Part shown: piece after piece, positions 30,246 through 41,760 of the stretch
Layout: every line of letters starts with the position of its first letter
How positions within the stretch are numbered: the stretch's first letter is position 1
Source: Nilaparvata lugens
Taxonomy: Eukaryota > Arthropoda > Insecta > Hemiptera > Delphacidae
Length of the DNA stretch: 64,000 bases
Assembly: GCF_014356525.2 (NCBI RefSeq)
Contig: NC_052514.1
Coordinates: forward strand, 2,203,763-2,267,762
Direction of reading: 5' to 3'
Translations under genes and position numbers: made by a program
Notes under the pieces: generated by a model
What the model saw: only the letters and a program-made list of their open reading frames with translations
What the model was told of the DNA's origin: nothing
Database searches by the model: none

Positions 30246-30846
30246 GAGTTGGGTGAGGGTGGTGAAAAGGAGGAGAAGAAGGATAAGAAGGAGAAGATGG
30301 TGAAGAAGGAGGAGAAGTAGAGAAGGAGAAGGTGTGGATTTAGAAAAAGAAAAAATAAAGAGCAAAATGGAGAAAGAAACATGAGGGAAATTGACAGAAA
30401 CGAAATAAAATATAATGAATGTAAAGAAAACAACCAGAAGAGGACAAGGTGAGAAAGAAGGAGATGAAGAAGAAGGAGGAGGTGAAGTGTGAAATTATAG
30501 GAAAAGAGGAGTTGGAGGAATGAAGATAAAATAGGCGAGAGAGAATTGAGATTGAGATTGAGTTGGGTGAGGGTGGTGAGAAGAAGAAGAAGGAGGAGAT
30601 GGTGAAGAAGGAGGAGAAGTAAAGAAGGAGAAGGTGTGGATTTAGAATAAGAAAAAATAAAGAACAAAATGGAGAAAGAAACATGAAGGATATTGACAGA
30701 AACGAAATAAAATATAATGAATGTAAAGAAAACAACCAGAAGAGGACAAGGTGAGAAAGAAGGAGATGAAGAAGAAGGAGGAGAAGAAGTGTGAAATTAT
30801 AGGAAATAGGAGTTGGAGGAATGAAGATAAAATAGGCGAGAGAGAA
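30246..30846 (+). repeat. Purine-rich tandem duplication, period about 314 bp
   Basis: GAGTTGGGTGAGGGTGGTGA starts at about 30246 and again at 30560; both units continue through AACAACCAGAAGAGGACAAG to GCGAGAGAGAA. Confidence 0.85.
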
Positions 30847-31026
30847 AAGGGAAAAGTGCTGGTGACACCTTAATAGAAATAAATCGTCACCATTGGGTAT
30901 GTTCATCAGTTAGGTAGGTAGGCTAGTCACCCTCAATCTATTACAACCTTTCTCTTATTTCACAAGGTCTTATCTCCAAGTTTCAAGTTTTTTCATCAAT
31001 CATATTGGTGAGAAAAATCAATGTAT

Positions 31027-31117
31027 TGGAGGGTTAAGTGTGAGAGAGGGCCGACTTCGCCCTAACTTCGCCCTCCTAGGTTTTTAATAAAGGCAGCTAA
31101 TCAATCAATCAATCAAT
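31027..31117 (+). repeat. Non-LTR 3' end with (TCAA)n tail
   Basis: GAGGGTTAAGTGTGAGAGAG, CTTCGCCCTAACTTCGCCCT, then AATAAAGGCA and (TCAA)n. Confidence 0.55.
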
Positions 31118-31177
31118 CAATTGGGCATTCACATTAAACTTAGTCCACCTACAACTACTGTTTTACTAGTCATTGTA

Positions 31178-31325
31178 CCGGTTGCACAAAAGACTGTTAA
31201 ATTTTAACCGTCATTAATTCCACGAGATCCAAACAGAAAACCCGTCTTTTCAAAAACGCGTTTTCTGATTGGTTCTCATGAAATAAATCACGGTTAAAAT
31301 TCAACCGACTGTTCTACAACCGGAC
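31178..31325. mobile_element. MITE D copy 4
   Basis: CCGGTTGCACAAAAGACTG and inverse, 148-bp palindrome. Confidence 0.7.
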
Positions 31326-31639
31326 CATTGCATTTAAAAATGAAAAGTACAACTGGAGGGAAGGAAAGTTATAGATCTCTCTTCAACACAATCTTTACTC
31401 TGAATAAAGCAAGATTTTGATTGGACAAAATGTTTCCAGGATGTTTTTCAGCTGTAAATAACACGTAATAAGTGGGTTTTCGATTTTGTATTAGAAATTT
31501 TTAAATAAGTGCGATATTTCTAAAGTTTTTAATTTATTGTGATATATTCTGTGATTCATTTGGATTATAAAATCAACCTTCAAAATTCAAAATATTTTAA
31601 ATCATCATTCCTGGACCGAAAATCAAGTAACGAAGCAGT

Positions 31640-31790
31640 GTGTGATCACATAACCTTATCTTTTGGACAACATTAACATTTTATCAAAATTTTAGGAGAG
31701 AAATAGTACAGGCTCAGCCTAGTTTTTCCTCCAATTTCATGATTGTATTATGATTATAGTATTTCATACAATAAACGAATGAATGAGAAA
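31640..31790 (+). repeat. Non-LTR/SINE-like 3' tail
   Basis: AGGAGAGAAATAGTACAGGC and a later GTATTTCATACAATAAACGA then GAATGAATGAG tail; related to 8740-8880. Confidence 0.35.
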
Positions 31791-31959
31791 ATATTTGTCT
31801 TGATATTCAAATAAATATACCCCGTCATACATGAGCTTGTATGGAAATGTTGGTATTCCAGAAGATAATAAATTTATGAGATTTTATTGAATCATGGAAT
31901 TCCGCGCAATTCGACAACACGTATAATTCATTCGAGTTTTCTATTAAACTTGTTCTATA

Positions 31960-32128
31960 AAGGTGCGTACAGATATAAGCGCCGCGAACATGAGCAATTC
32001 ACTTTTAATCAGCTGACTATATATCTGTATTCTTACAGAAACGGTAAGAAACAGATATAAAAAGCTTGGCATCAGCTGATTGAAAGTGAATTGCTCATGT
32101 TCGCGGCGCGAAAATCTGTACGCACCTT
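31960..32128. mobile_element. GTGCGTACAGAT MITE copy 2 (TA duplication)
   Basis: AAGGTGCGTACAGATATAAG and complement, flanked by TA. 169 bp. Confidence 0.8.
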
Positions 32129-32329
32129 TAGAAGAACATACTGTTATCTGTGATTACTAATGAATCATATTCCATTCTTACGTATTCTAAAACGGTTAAA
32201 ACACAATTTACGAAAACAATTTTTTCTAATTAAGAAACAGTACGATTCTCAGAGATAGACAACATGTTTAAGGTGATTTTCATCAATTACATTTCAAGTA
32301 TCTTGATTTTAAATTATAGTACTATATTA

Positions 32330-32690
32330 AGGTCCACGTTATAATGGCAGTGTTTTGATTCGCAACGATATTGCTATCCTTGTCCATCATTCAACAACGT
32401 GGATAGCGCTACCTCATTCTCGCTTTGCTCTGTTGTCAGATCGCCTTTTAAAAATGTAGAATTGATAATTAATCAATAAAATATTTTATCTTGATTATGT
32501 AAATGATTGAAAAATATAATTTCTTGCTTAACACATTATAATTGATTATTTTAAACGAGAATGAACAGTTGATATTACGTCAATAAACATGTATCAGCTA
32601 CCGTCCACAGAAGGCATTGACAAGACAGAGGATCGGCAACGTTGTTCTCCTATCTTTCTTCACTGCCATTATAGCGTGGATTTCACTATA
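32330..32690. mobile_element. MITE A copy 8
   Basis: Full-length copy in reversed orientation; abuts the next copy with a shared TATA. Confidence 0.85.
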
Positions 32691-32906
32691 GTGAGATCTA
32701 CGTTATAATGACAGTGGATTGATATGGGAGAACAGCGTTGCCGATTCTCTGCCTTGATTAATTATCTTTCTACATTGTCAAAAACAGATTTAGCATCGTT
32801 GTGGAGCAAGAAAAGGATAGTACTACCTGCTTTGTCGAATAATAGACAAGGATAGCAACACCAAAGTTGATCAAATACTGTCATTATAACGTGGACCTCA
32901 CTATAG
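32690..32906. mobile_element. MITE A short subtype, copy 9
   Basis: TAGTGAGATCTACGTTATAA start, ACGTGGACCTCACTATAG end, about 216 bp with the short-subtype interior deletion. Confidence 0.85.
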
Positions 32907-33537
32907 TATTGTAATCATGTACCAACCTTTTGATTGATAAGGCAATCTCCAATAGTGTAGCCTAGAATGTTCTCAACTTCAAACATCAAAGTATTTTCAT
33001 AAGACCAAGCTTATGCTATCGTGAATATCTTATACTATCAACCAACCAACTACAGTATTTGTAAAAGAAAAACACACTCTCTTCCAGGAAAAACGAGCAC
33101 TTTTTTCTGACTTGTGACTATGATAAATTGCATGCTTTTTCTGCCCGGCAATTGCACGGAACTTTTTAGATTGCTCTATAAATAATTTGACCAGAACTTC
33201 ACAATTGCGCCGTTTTTTCAACTTTTTCTGCTGCTTGGCATAAAGTTTTGCAACTACATGAGAAATTCATGCTAGCTCAGGCTGGAGTAACTGCTATCTT
33301 ATGATCGATATCATCACTCAACTTTTTTCCATTTCTGCAACTTTTCTTCTCTCATTTGTTTATGATTATCTCTCTCCTTTTTCCTCTTTTCCTTATTGAT
33401 TTTCAATCTTTCTCCTATTCCAGTACTTTCCCTCTCATTTTCTCCTTCTTGTTTTCTCATCCTCTATCCTCCTCCCACTTCTTCCACCTGATCGTCTTAT
33501 TCTCGGTATCAGTATACGGTTGATGTTGTTATTTCAA
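32907..33537. other. Spacer
   Basis: No gene seen; pyrimidine-rich from about 33320 to 33490. Confidence 0.4.
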
Positions 33538-34192
33538 GGAATAGTATATTTCGCACCTAGAGCAGAAAATGAGATTTTTCCGGCTCGAAATCGGTTTTCA
33601 AGTCCGAGGCCTTAGGCCTAGGACTAGAAAAGATTGAGAGCCGGAAAAACATTTTTGCCCGTGGTGCGAATGCTATTTTTCGCCACACACAAAAATAAAC
33701 AATATATATATACAGAATAATAATTGTTTACTAAGCACTTCCAAAAGCAGAAGTGGTAGGTCATAGCTCTAGCAAATCTGAGGTAATCTGAATGTCAGGA
33801 AATAATTGTCCAAGTATTTTTATGTTTCATTCTGATTTTTCTGAATAACCTGAAAGATGATGTTCAATTATAGAGTTATACTTTTATTGAGAAAAGTTAT
33901 ACTTTTATAAATAGAGTTATACAATTATTGAGTTTATACTTTTTTATTCTTTCAAATGACAATAAGATGATATTATTATGAATGTTTCAGTTATTGAATA
34001 ATGAACACAAATAATGAAAAGTTTTTTGATCACCTTTCTCAGTTCCATGTTAGCGGCTGGAAAGGGTACTCTTTTCGGCCTAGGCCGGAAAGAAACCTGT
34101 TCTGACGTCAGACGAGAGTCGTCTGCAAACAATGTCTTTCAGATCTACGTAGGGACTGGAAAACAGCTGCTTTCTGTGCAGTGTGGCGAAAA
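33538..34192. mobile_element. Element L copy 2
   Basis: GTATATTTCGCACCTAGAGC at the left and GTGCAGTGTGGCGAAAAT at the right, in the same order as 112-735; the middle differs. Confidence 0.45.
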
Positions 34193-34322
34193 TGAAATTA
34201 CAATAATGTTTTGAATACTTTTTGATGTTCAAGGTATGGAAGAGTTGAAATGGATAGAATGAAAATTAAAATGGATAAAGCTACTACCGCTGTATGAATA
34301 TTTGAAAGGGTCATTTCCACAG

Positions 34323-34393
34323 TTTGATGTACAGTACTTTGAAAAGTTTGTGGAAGTTTTTGCTAAAATCATAGGGCAACTTGGAAAAAGTGT
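34323..34393 (+). other. Orphan exon-like segment
   Basis: 71 nt between TTTCCACAG and a consensus donor GTAAGT. Reads FDVQYFEKFVEVFAKIIGQL then GKSV, amphipathic and normal in composition. The open frame extends upstream to LLPLYEYLKGSFPQ. No partner exon found, so it may be a real exon, a decayed one, or chance. Confidence 0.25.
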
Positions 34394-34974
34394 GTAAGTA
34401 TCGATTGCTTGGTGTCATGAGTTCTTCTTCCTCTATTTCTTTCTCCTCTTATCTTCTCATTTTCTCCTTCTTCCTCTTTTCCACTTAATCTCCTTATTCT
34501 TCTTCTTCTTGTATAATTACAAGTTGCAGATTTCAAAGATCAATACAACAGTTCTTGAGCGTGTTCTCCAATCCAACTGGGTGGTCACTAGTTATATTTT
34601 CTACATTGTTGAAACTCGATCGATCAATCAATCATTTATTTCTTTCCAAAACATACATGAAAATGTACATGAAAAAGTCAAAAACTAAAAACTCACTTAA
34701 AGCTAAAGAGAAATGTGACTGTATAAAATTCATTTTTTTACAGTAAACTCGTTTATACTGTAGCATGCTAAATCCATCAAATATGCTCTCAGCAATTCCT
34801 TAAATTTTGATCTATCAGGTTCATGTCTTATGCAACCTGGGAGACAACCAATAAATTTTATTCCTATGTACGTTGGACTTTGTTTATATTTTTCCTTATT
34901 GTGTTTCTTTATTGTAAAATTATTTTTATTTCTTGTGTTGTAATTATGTATATCTACTTGCTGTGGGAATCTAG

Positions 34975-35089
34975 ATTTGATCAACGTTGCATAGCTGAAA
35001 AATGATAGCGTTGCCTGCTTTGTCGAATGATAGACAGGGATAGCAACACCAATTTCAATCAAATACTGCAATCATGACGTGGTCCTAGA
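34975..35089. mobile_element. MITE A fragment, copy 10
   Basis: Right third only: GATCAACGTTGCATAGCTG, GATAGACAGGGATAGCAAC and a mutated terminus. Confidence 0.55.
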
Positions 35090-35329
35090 ACAGATACCTA
35101 CAAGTTCCAATTTGTTTGAAGCTCGAATTGGTTCGGAACCCATCTGAATATGTTGAACAATTAATCTTTCACCAAAATTTTTCCAATTACACACATACAC
35201 AAGTCAAGAGGTTATTTTGGCATCGTAATCTGGAAAAATACAACGTATTTGATAGAACATAGTATTTGAATCGATAAAAATGGATTCATTCGTCTGCAAT
35301 CTGAAACGTTTCTCAATTATCCTTATCAC

Positions 35330-35385
35330 TCACTCTCTCTCTCTCAATCGTTCTCTCTCTCTGTCACTCGTTCTCTCTTTCTCTA
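35330..35385 (+). repeat. (TC)n tract
   Basis: Two TCTCTCTC runs separated by AATCGT; produces a Ser/Leu shadow frame. Confidence 0.7.
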
Positions 35386-35635
35386 CTCACCATTCTTATT
35401 CCTCTATTTTCCTTCCTTATCCTTTCACATTCTCTCATTCTACAATTTACTGTCAGCTGATGTCTAACTGAATAGTCATGCTATGCCCTATGCGTGATGC
35501 ATATAGACTGCACATCCACAACAATTATCCAATAGAAAGACTCGCTCTGTTAAGCATGGCATTTACTTTGTTTGTTATAGTAAGTTAAAGATTATCCAAA
35601 CAATTTCACAGATCTTGGTTTCCTCACAACCTTTT

Positions 35636-35645
35636 CTCCTTCTTC

Positions 35646-35677
<32 letters not shown>

Positions 35678-36008
35678 CTTCTTCTTCTTCTTCTTCTTCT
35701 TCTTCTTCTTCTTCTCTTCTTCTTCTTCTTCTTTTCTCTTCTTCTTCTTTTCTTCTTCTTCTTCTTCTTTCTTCTTCTTCTTCTTCTTCTTCTTCTTCTT
35801 CTTCTTTTTCTTCTTCTTCTTCTTCTTCTTTCTTCTTCTTAATATTTTTCTTCTTCTTAATTTTCTCCTGTCTTCTCCCTCATTTTCTCCTGTCTTCTTC
35901 CTCTTCTTCTTCTTCTTCTTCTCCTCCTTCTCCTCCATTTTCTCCTGTCTTCTTCCTCCTCTTCTTCTTCTTCTTCTTCTTCTCCTCCTTCTCCTCCATT
36001 TTCTCCTG

Positions 36009-36040
<32 letters not shown>

Positions 36041-36190
36041 TCCTCCTTCTCCTCCATTTTCTCCTGTCTTCACCTTCATTTTCTCCTGTCTTCTTCATCT
36101 TCTTCTTCTTCTTCTTCTTCTTCTTCTTCTCTTCTTCTTCTCCTTCTTCTTCTTCTTCTTTCTCCTCTTCTTCTACTCCACATCTTCTTT
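35636..36190 (+). repeat. TTC microsatellite with about 55-60-bp higher-order units
   Basis: Pure (TTC)n to about 35850, then repeated units (TTC)n-TCCTCC-TTCTCCTCC-ATTTTCTCCTGTC at about 35880, 35940, 36000 and 36055. Confidence 0.9.
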
Positions 36191-36331
36191 CTTGATCTCC
36201 CTCTCCTCCTTCTTTGTTCTCCAAACTACCAGGATTTACTCACCACGAAAGGTCTCCTCCAGTTAAGACGTCTTCCTTATCTTCCTTCCATTCATTCTCG
36301 TTCCTTCCTTCTTCTTCTCCCTCTACATTTT

Positions 36332-36412
36332 TAAGGGTTGTGTGGCAGAGAGGACAAGGAGTCCTAATTCCGCCCTAATAAAGGCATATTATCAATCAAT
36401 CAATCAATCTCT
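36332..36412 (+). repeat. Non-LTR 3' end with (TCAA)n tail
   Basis: GGTTGTGTGGCAGAGAGGAC, then CCTAATAAAGGCA and (ATCA)n; a diverged form of the ends at 22003 and 31027. Confidence 0.45.
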
Positions 36413-36916
36413 TCCCTTCATTCTCCTTCTCCTCCTTCATTTGCTTCCACTCCACATCCTTCTTCTTTTCCTCCCTCCTCTCCTTGACTGTTTCCCCAAC
36501 TCCCAGGATGTATTCACCACGCTGGCAAGAGATATTCAAGCTCAGAGAGATTTCCTTCTGTTGAGACGTTCCTCTACTCAAATAGCCAACTCAGATTCAA
36601 CAATACTGCATTTCAGATGAATTCATCCAAGTTGACAATGACTGATTGTATTGCATGCAAGCTTTATTATAGCATTAGGACAGTATAGAATGTGAATCCA
36701 TAATCTCTGTGTATATATCCGACACGCATGAGGGTAATTGTGTAATGTGTGATTCCTGAGAGAATTTCAATCACGTGTGCTGCCGACCAATTATGACATT
36801 TCTGTAAGCCTAATCACTGAACCAATCCTTCCCTCACTCCTTAACTCATATATCCTTGCGACTTTACATACTTGAGACAAAGTTTACATACTTGACAAAC
36901 AATGATAATTAGCTGT

Positions 36917-37710
36917 TATAGTGAGGATCACGTTCTAATGGTAGTTGAAAAGAAAGGAGAGGAGAACAACGTTGCCGACTTTATGCCTTGTCACTGCCTT
37001 CTTTAGAGATTGTCACACTGCATGTCGTGTTAAATAGGCCTACATAGAAAAAAGTGTGTTAATACAACGCAGCTCGGAATGGATCAAGAAACCATCATCT
37101 TTATATCTTATGTATTCTGTTCATTATTGTTTAAAATAATCGATTATGTATTATTATTATTATACAATTATATTGTATTCGTCAAGAAATTATATTTTCG
37201 CCACACTGCACAGAAAGCAGCTGTTTTCCAGTTTTCCAGAGGTTGAGTTTATACTTTTTTATTCTTTCAAATCACAATAAGATGATATTATGATAAATGT
37301 TTCAATTATTGAATAATGAACACAAATAATGAAAAGTTTTTTGATCAGCTGTTTTTTTATCACCTTTCTTAGTTCCATGTTAGCGGCTGGAAAGGGTACT
37401 CTTTCCGGCCTAGGCCGGAAAGAAACCTGTTCTGACGTCAGACGAGAGTCGAGAGTCGTCTGCAAACAATGTCTTTCAGATTTACGTAGGGACTGGAAAA
37501 ACAGGTGCTTTCTGTGCAGTGTGGCGAAAATACATTTTCTGATCGAGCTAGAATATCTTGTTAACTATTCATATTTCTAAATTGTTGTAAACCGATCTGG
37601 TAACGTTGCGAAGCTAGAAGACGATAGCGCTATCCGGCTTGTTGAATGATAGACAAGGATAGCAACACCAACGCTAATCAAATACTGTCATTATAACGTG
37701 GACCTCACCA
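36917..37710. mobile_element. MITE A copy 11, split by element L-MITE
   Basis: TATAGTGAGGATCACGTTCT start and ATTATAACGTGGACCTCACC end; the interior is interrupted at about 37193-37530. Confidence 0.75.
37193..37530. mobile_element. Short element L-type MITE, nested
   Basis: Inverted ends ATTTTCGCCACACTGCACAG and complement. Its right part is 34010-34190-like. Confidence 0.75.
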
Positions 37711-38039
37711 CAGAGAACACTCTCGAATTAAACCAGAAATACGAACCCTATCCAAAACTGCCTCTCAAGCATGTCTGCCGTTTATAACAGCTGACTATCA
37801 GCCCAGATAATATTAAGTAAGATTCATGTAAAACTGTCAGAATAGTTGGATGTGAAGCATTTATCTGGAATACTAACAGATGAGAGTGAATCCCTCTCAA
37901 GTCTAAATTATTATGACCAGACTTTATGCTCTTTTCATTTTGAAAATAATGGAGTCGATAAGATTGCGTTAAAAGGTTTTTGAAACATTTCAAGAGAGTG
38001 GCGCGCCGACAATCGACGTCTGGTGGTTCAATCTTCTTA

Positions 38040-38390
38040 TTCTTTTCCTTCTTCATCTTTTTCTTCTTTTTCCTTTGCTTCTTCCCCTTTTTCCCTTCTC
38101 CTTCTTCCTCCTTTCTTCTCCTCATTTTTCTATTCCTCTCTTGTTACCTCCTCTTTCTTCTTGTTGTAATGCTTCTGCTTCTTTCTTCCGTCTCCTTCTT
38201 CTTCTTCTTCTTCTTCTTCTTCTTCTTCTTTCTTCCGTCTCCTTCTTCTTCTATTTCTTCTTCTTCTTCTTCTTCTTCTTCTTCTTCTTCTTCTTCTTCT
38301 TCTTCTTCTTCTTCTTCTTCTTTCTTCTCCTCTTCCTCCTTCTTCTTCTTCTCCCTCTTCCTCCTTCTTCTTCTCCCTCTGATTCTGACT
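38040..38390 (+). repeat. TTC microsatellite
   Basis: Pyrimidine tract with pure (TTC)n at about 38190-38330. A short exon-like segment (MFSGGVELVAGVHVIE before GTGAGT at about 38505) follows but is not supported further. Confidence 0.88.
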
Positions 38391-38786
38391 ATTTTTTCTC
38401 TTTTTTATCTCTATTCATTCTATCTTTGTTTGTCGTATTTCGGATAGGCCTAAATATGTTTTCTGGCGGAGTTGAATTGGTGGCAGGAGTGCATGTTATT
38501 GAAAGTGAGTGATAAAAAAGGATTAAAACGGATGTGAAGTGATTCAGAGATGCAGACATCGTTAAAATGTGTTCAATGATGTTTTGGGAGGATAAATATT
38601 GTAGGGCTTTTAATGGTAAGTGAATTCGATACTTGGGAAAGTAATAGATGTGAATAATGTAATCTATATTTGTAGATGCACACCTGAAATAGATACTTGG
38701 GTGTACAGTATTTGAAACTATGGAATTTGAAGCGGAAAAAGATGCTCAAGAAAACCATTATCATCAATTTGTTGGTTTAACATTAC

Positions 38787-39055
38787 CATAGAGAAACAAT
38801 ATCGTAAGTAGATATCCCATGGTATAGGGCGTTTATGTCGCAGCTTTTATTGTTATCTCAAGCCGATAGTTCATGTAGTTCTCTCCCATGCAGCTGTGTG
38901 ACGCTGGTAGTCTTTCATATTGTGCCGTTCATACACTCTTACCCCAACAAAACAGTAAAAATCGACAATAATAGACAGTAATGAGATAACAGTAAAAGTT
39001 GCGACCTAAATTCCCTATACCATGGGATATCTACTTACGCTATTGTTTCTCTATG
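38787..39055. mobile_element. MITE B copy 4
   Basis: CATAGAGAAACAATATCG and inverse, flanked by ACATTAC at 38780-38786 and 39056-39062. Confidence 0.88.
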
Positions 39056-39147
39056 ACATTACTTACAATAATAGAAACGGTGATGCTACTTCTCAATAGA
39101 ATAATATTGTTTCCCAATAACACAATATAACTGATAAACTGATGAAA

Positions 39148-39330
39148 TAAGCCAGTCCACACAACATATCGATTTTTGGACGTAAGATTTTTTGCCGTCG
39201 TTATGAATTTTATCAGATCGAACAGAACTTGACAAACATCATCTGTTCAATCTAATAGAATTTATAACGATGGAAAAATACCGTACGAACAAATCGATGT
39301 GTGTCTGCGGGCTTTACACAGATATCGATT
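39148..39330. mobile_element. MITE G copy 2
   Basis: CATATCGATTTTTGGACGTA at the left, GTACGAACAAATCGATGTG at the right; inner arms GAATTTTATCAGATCGAAC and complement. Confidence 0.65.
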
Positions 39331-39524
39331 TTCGGACGTACGATTTTTGGACGTACGATTTTTTGCCATCCTTATAAATTCTATTAGATTAAGGCTAACT
39401 ACAGACACATCGATTTTTGTTTGTACGATTTTTGCCTCCCTTATGAATTCTATCAGATTAAACAGATGATGTTAAACAGATGATATTTGTCAAGTTCCTT
39501 TTAATCTGATAGAATTCATAATGA

Positions 39525-40548
39525 ATTTTTTAACCTTAATAAACTTAAAAATTCCAGATTAACAAGAATAATTTACTTTGCCTATGCGCAGTCCATATTA
39601 CAGTATAGTATAATGGCATGGGGTGGAGCAGTGAGTTGTCATTTAAATAAGATATTTACCATACAGAAACATTTAATAAAAACAATATTAGGCAAGCCTA
39701 GACGTTATCCTACTCGCAACTTAATTGCAGAGTTCAATGTCTTAACTGTCAGACAACTATACATAAAAAGTTTATTACTGAATATCACAAAAATAAATAT
39801 GTATAATTTACGACAATCAATTATAACCTTAGACCATCTAGCCTGACTTTTGAGTCTTCCAGAGTAAATTTGAGTGTTGTGGGAGACAGTTCATGTTCAC
39901 TTGTTCTAGATTGGTAATTTATCCCTCATCACTTTATAACAAATAGCATCAATAACAAGCTCATTGTTGAAATGGAAAAAATGGATCAAAGAATCCAATA
40001 TACAGATCGCCTTTCTGAGTGAATGCTTGAATATGGAGGATCAAAATACATTTTGAATGAAAAATAAATCTATTATGTCACTTTTTTCTATATATCTTTC
40101 TATATTCTCCCTTTTTTCTACTATATCTCAATATTATATTTCTCTATACAGAAAATTTCTTAACTTAACTTATCTTTAACAATGGCGTTTCGATCAGTTA
40201 TATTAGTTTTAAACTTTCAGTTTCTTTTTTATCTATCAGCTCTTTCTGTCTTTTTCTCTTTTTGTCTATCAGTTCTTTCTGTCTTTTTCTCTTTCTTTAT
40301 ATCAGTTCTTTCTGTCTTTTTCTTTATTTTTTACAGTTTTTCATATTCTTCTAGTTTAAATCAAAACATAGCAAATACAGTACGATTAAAAAAATTTGTT
40401 AGTAATTTTACTTAATGAAAATACAACACTCTTACACTGCGCACGGGTCCCAAGACCTTGCAGTGTAAATTCCAAGTATAATGTAAAAAATGAATATTTT
40501 GTATTTTTTGTTCTTCATGGAAATAAATTGATTTTGATTTTGATTTTG
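39525..40548 (+). mobile_element. 5'-truncated non-LTR retrotransposon
   Basis: Carries a C-terminal ORF fragment, a 3' UTR and a (TTTTGA)n tail (AAATTGATTTTGATTTTGAT). Flanked by AATGA at 39520-39524 and 40549-40553. 5' truncation and a simple-repeat tail are typical of LINE insertion. Confidence 0.8.
39526..39846 (+). pseudogene. LINE ORF2 C-terminal fragment
   Basis: Open from the truncation point to the stop: FFNLNKLKNSRLTRIIYFAY then AQSILQYSIMAWGGAV and IFTIQKHLIKTILGKPRRYP. The Y.ay.QSil.Y.i..WGgA...l..i...QK.liktIl pattern is the region just after the reverse transcriptase domain of Jockey-type elements. It is a fragment and cannot transpose by itself. Confidence 0.7.
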
Positions 40549-40956
40549 AATGACGGCTGAAAATCGAACGTCCAAAATCGATATGTTGTGTGTAACTGGC
40601 TTAAGAGTATGAAGGTCAATGTACAAAGAACGTGAAAGGATGATCCATCCTATTACGTACACGAAGGAAGGATGTCGGTAAAGAGGAAAGGAAAAGGAGG
40701 ATAGAGGGAGGTGAGAAAGAGAGATAGAGAATTAAAAGATGAAGAGGTAAAGAAGTGAGAGAAATTGGTGAAGCGGTCAGAACAAAAAAAAAACATCTAG
40801 TTGTTGAACGAAATTCACGTCATTCTGATTGACGTTTCCTATACGCCTCTTCCTTCTCCTGCATCTCCTCTTTCTCATCATTCTTCTTCTTCTCCTTCTT
40901 CTCCTTCTTCTTCTTCTTCTACTTCTTCGTTCTCTTCAATTAGCTTCAATTTGGTA

Positions 40957-41289
40957 CTATAATGTGGTCCACGTTATAATGGCAGTGTTTGATTAACAAT
41001 GGTATTGCTATTCTTGTCTATCATTCATCAAAGTGTAAAGCGCTATCTTATTCTCGCTTTGCTCTGTTGCCAGATCGGCTTTCAACAATGTAGAATTGAT
41101 AATTTATTAACAAAATATGATTATGGAAATTTATTATGAAATCATTGGAAAATATAATTTCTTGCTTGATAAAATATAATTGATTATTTTAAACGAGAAT
41201 GAACAGTTAATATGACATCAATAAACCTGTATCAGCTACCGTCTATGGAAGGCATTGACAAGACAAAGGATCGGCAAAGTTGTAGGAGA
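40957..41289. mobile_element. MITE A copy 12, right end lost
   Basis: GTGGTCCACGTTATAATGGC start; runs to GAGGATCGGCAA-type sequence and then stops. A pyrimidine tract (40855-40930) precedes it and a purine tract follows. Confidence 0.7.
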
Positions 41290-41760
41290 GAATAAGTAAG
41301 GAATGTAGGAGTGGAAGGAGGAGGAGATGGAGGAGGTGAAGTCATGTCGAAGGAGAAGGAGGAGAATGATTATCAGTCTACTCTGTTAGGGAGAAAAATG
41401 TGCGAAAATAAGTGTGAAAGATGTTTTCCAGAAAAAAGGAAGAGAACCTAAAGAAGATAGGGAGAGAAAGGAGATGAGAAGGAGAGGAGTTTGTGGGGGA
41501 GGACAGAAGTAGGAGTTTGAGGAAGAAGAAACTGTCTGTTCTGACATGAAGATATCAAGCAAGGACAATAAAAAGAGATGGTAAGAAAGAAAAGCAGAGG
41601 AGAACAAAGAGAAGGATAGGGATAACAAGGAAATGGAAGAGGAGGAGAGGAGGTGGAGAAAAGAGAGGAGGAGGATGAGGAGGAGGAGTTGGTGGAGAAG
41701 GAAGTGGAGGAAGAAGAGGAGAAGTTGGAGTGGATGATAGAGTCTGAGAATTTTCTCACA
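41290..41760. repeat. GGA/GAA purine-rich tract
   Basis: Degenerate purine run; minus-strand Ser/Leu frames are shadows. Sequence to 42257 shows nothing coding; 42080-42240 resembles the ends of element K. Confidence 0.65.

Larger units (their letters stand above)
39391..40603. mobile_element. MITE G copy 3, split by a LINE
   Basis: Left end AAGGCTAACTACAGACACAT, right end ATATGTTGTGTGTAACTGGC; the truncated LINE lies between. Confidence 0.65.

Noticed and set aside
38464..38505. Short ATG frame before GTGAGT (MFSGGVELVAGVHVIE)
   Set aside because: No acceptor or partner exon and too short to judge.
40182..40415. 77-codon hydrophobic frame
   Set aside because: Lies in the 3' UTR of the truncated LINE and consists of a TCTTTCTGTCTTTTTCTCTT-type local repeat.
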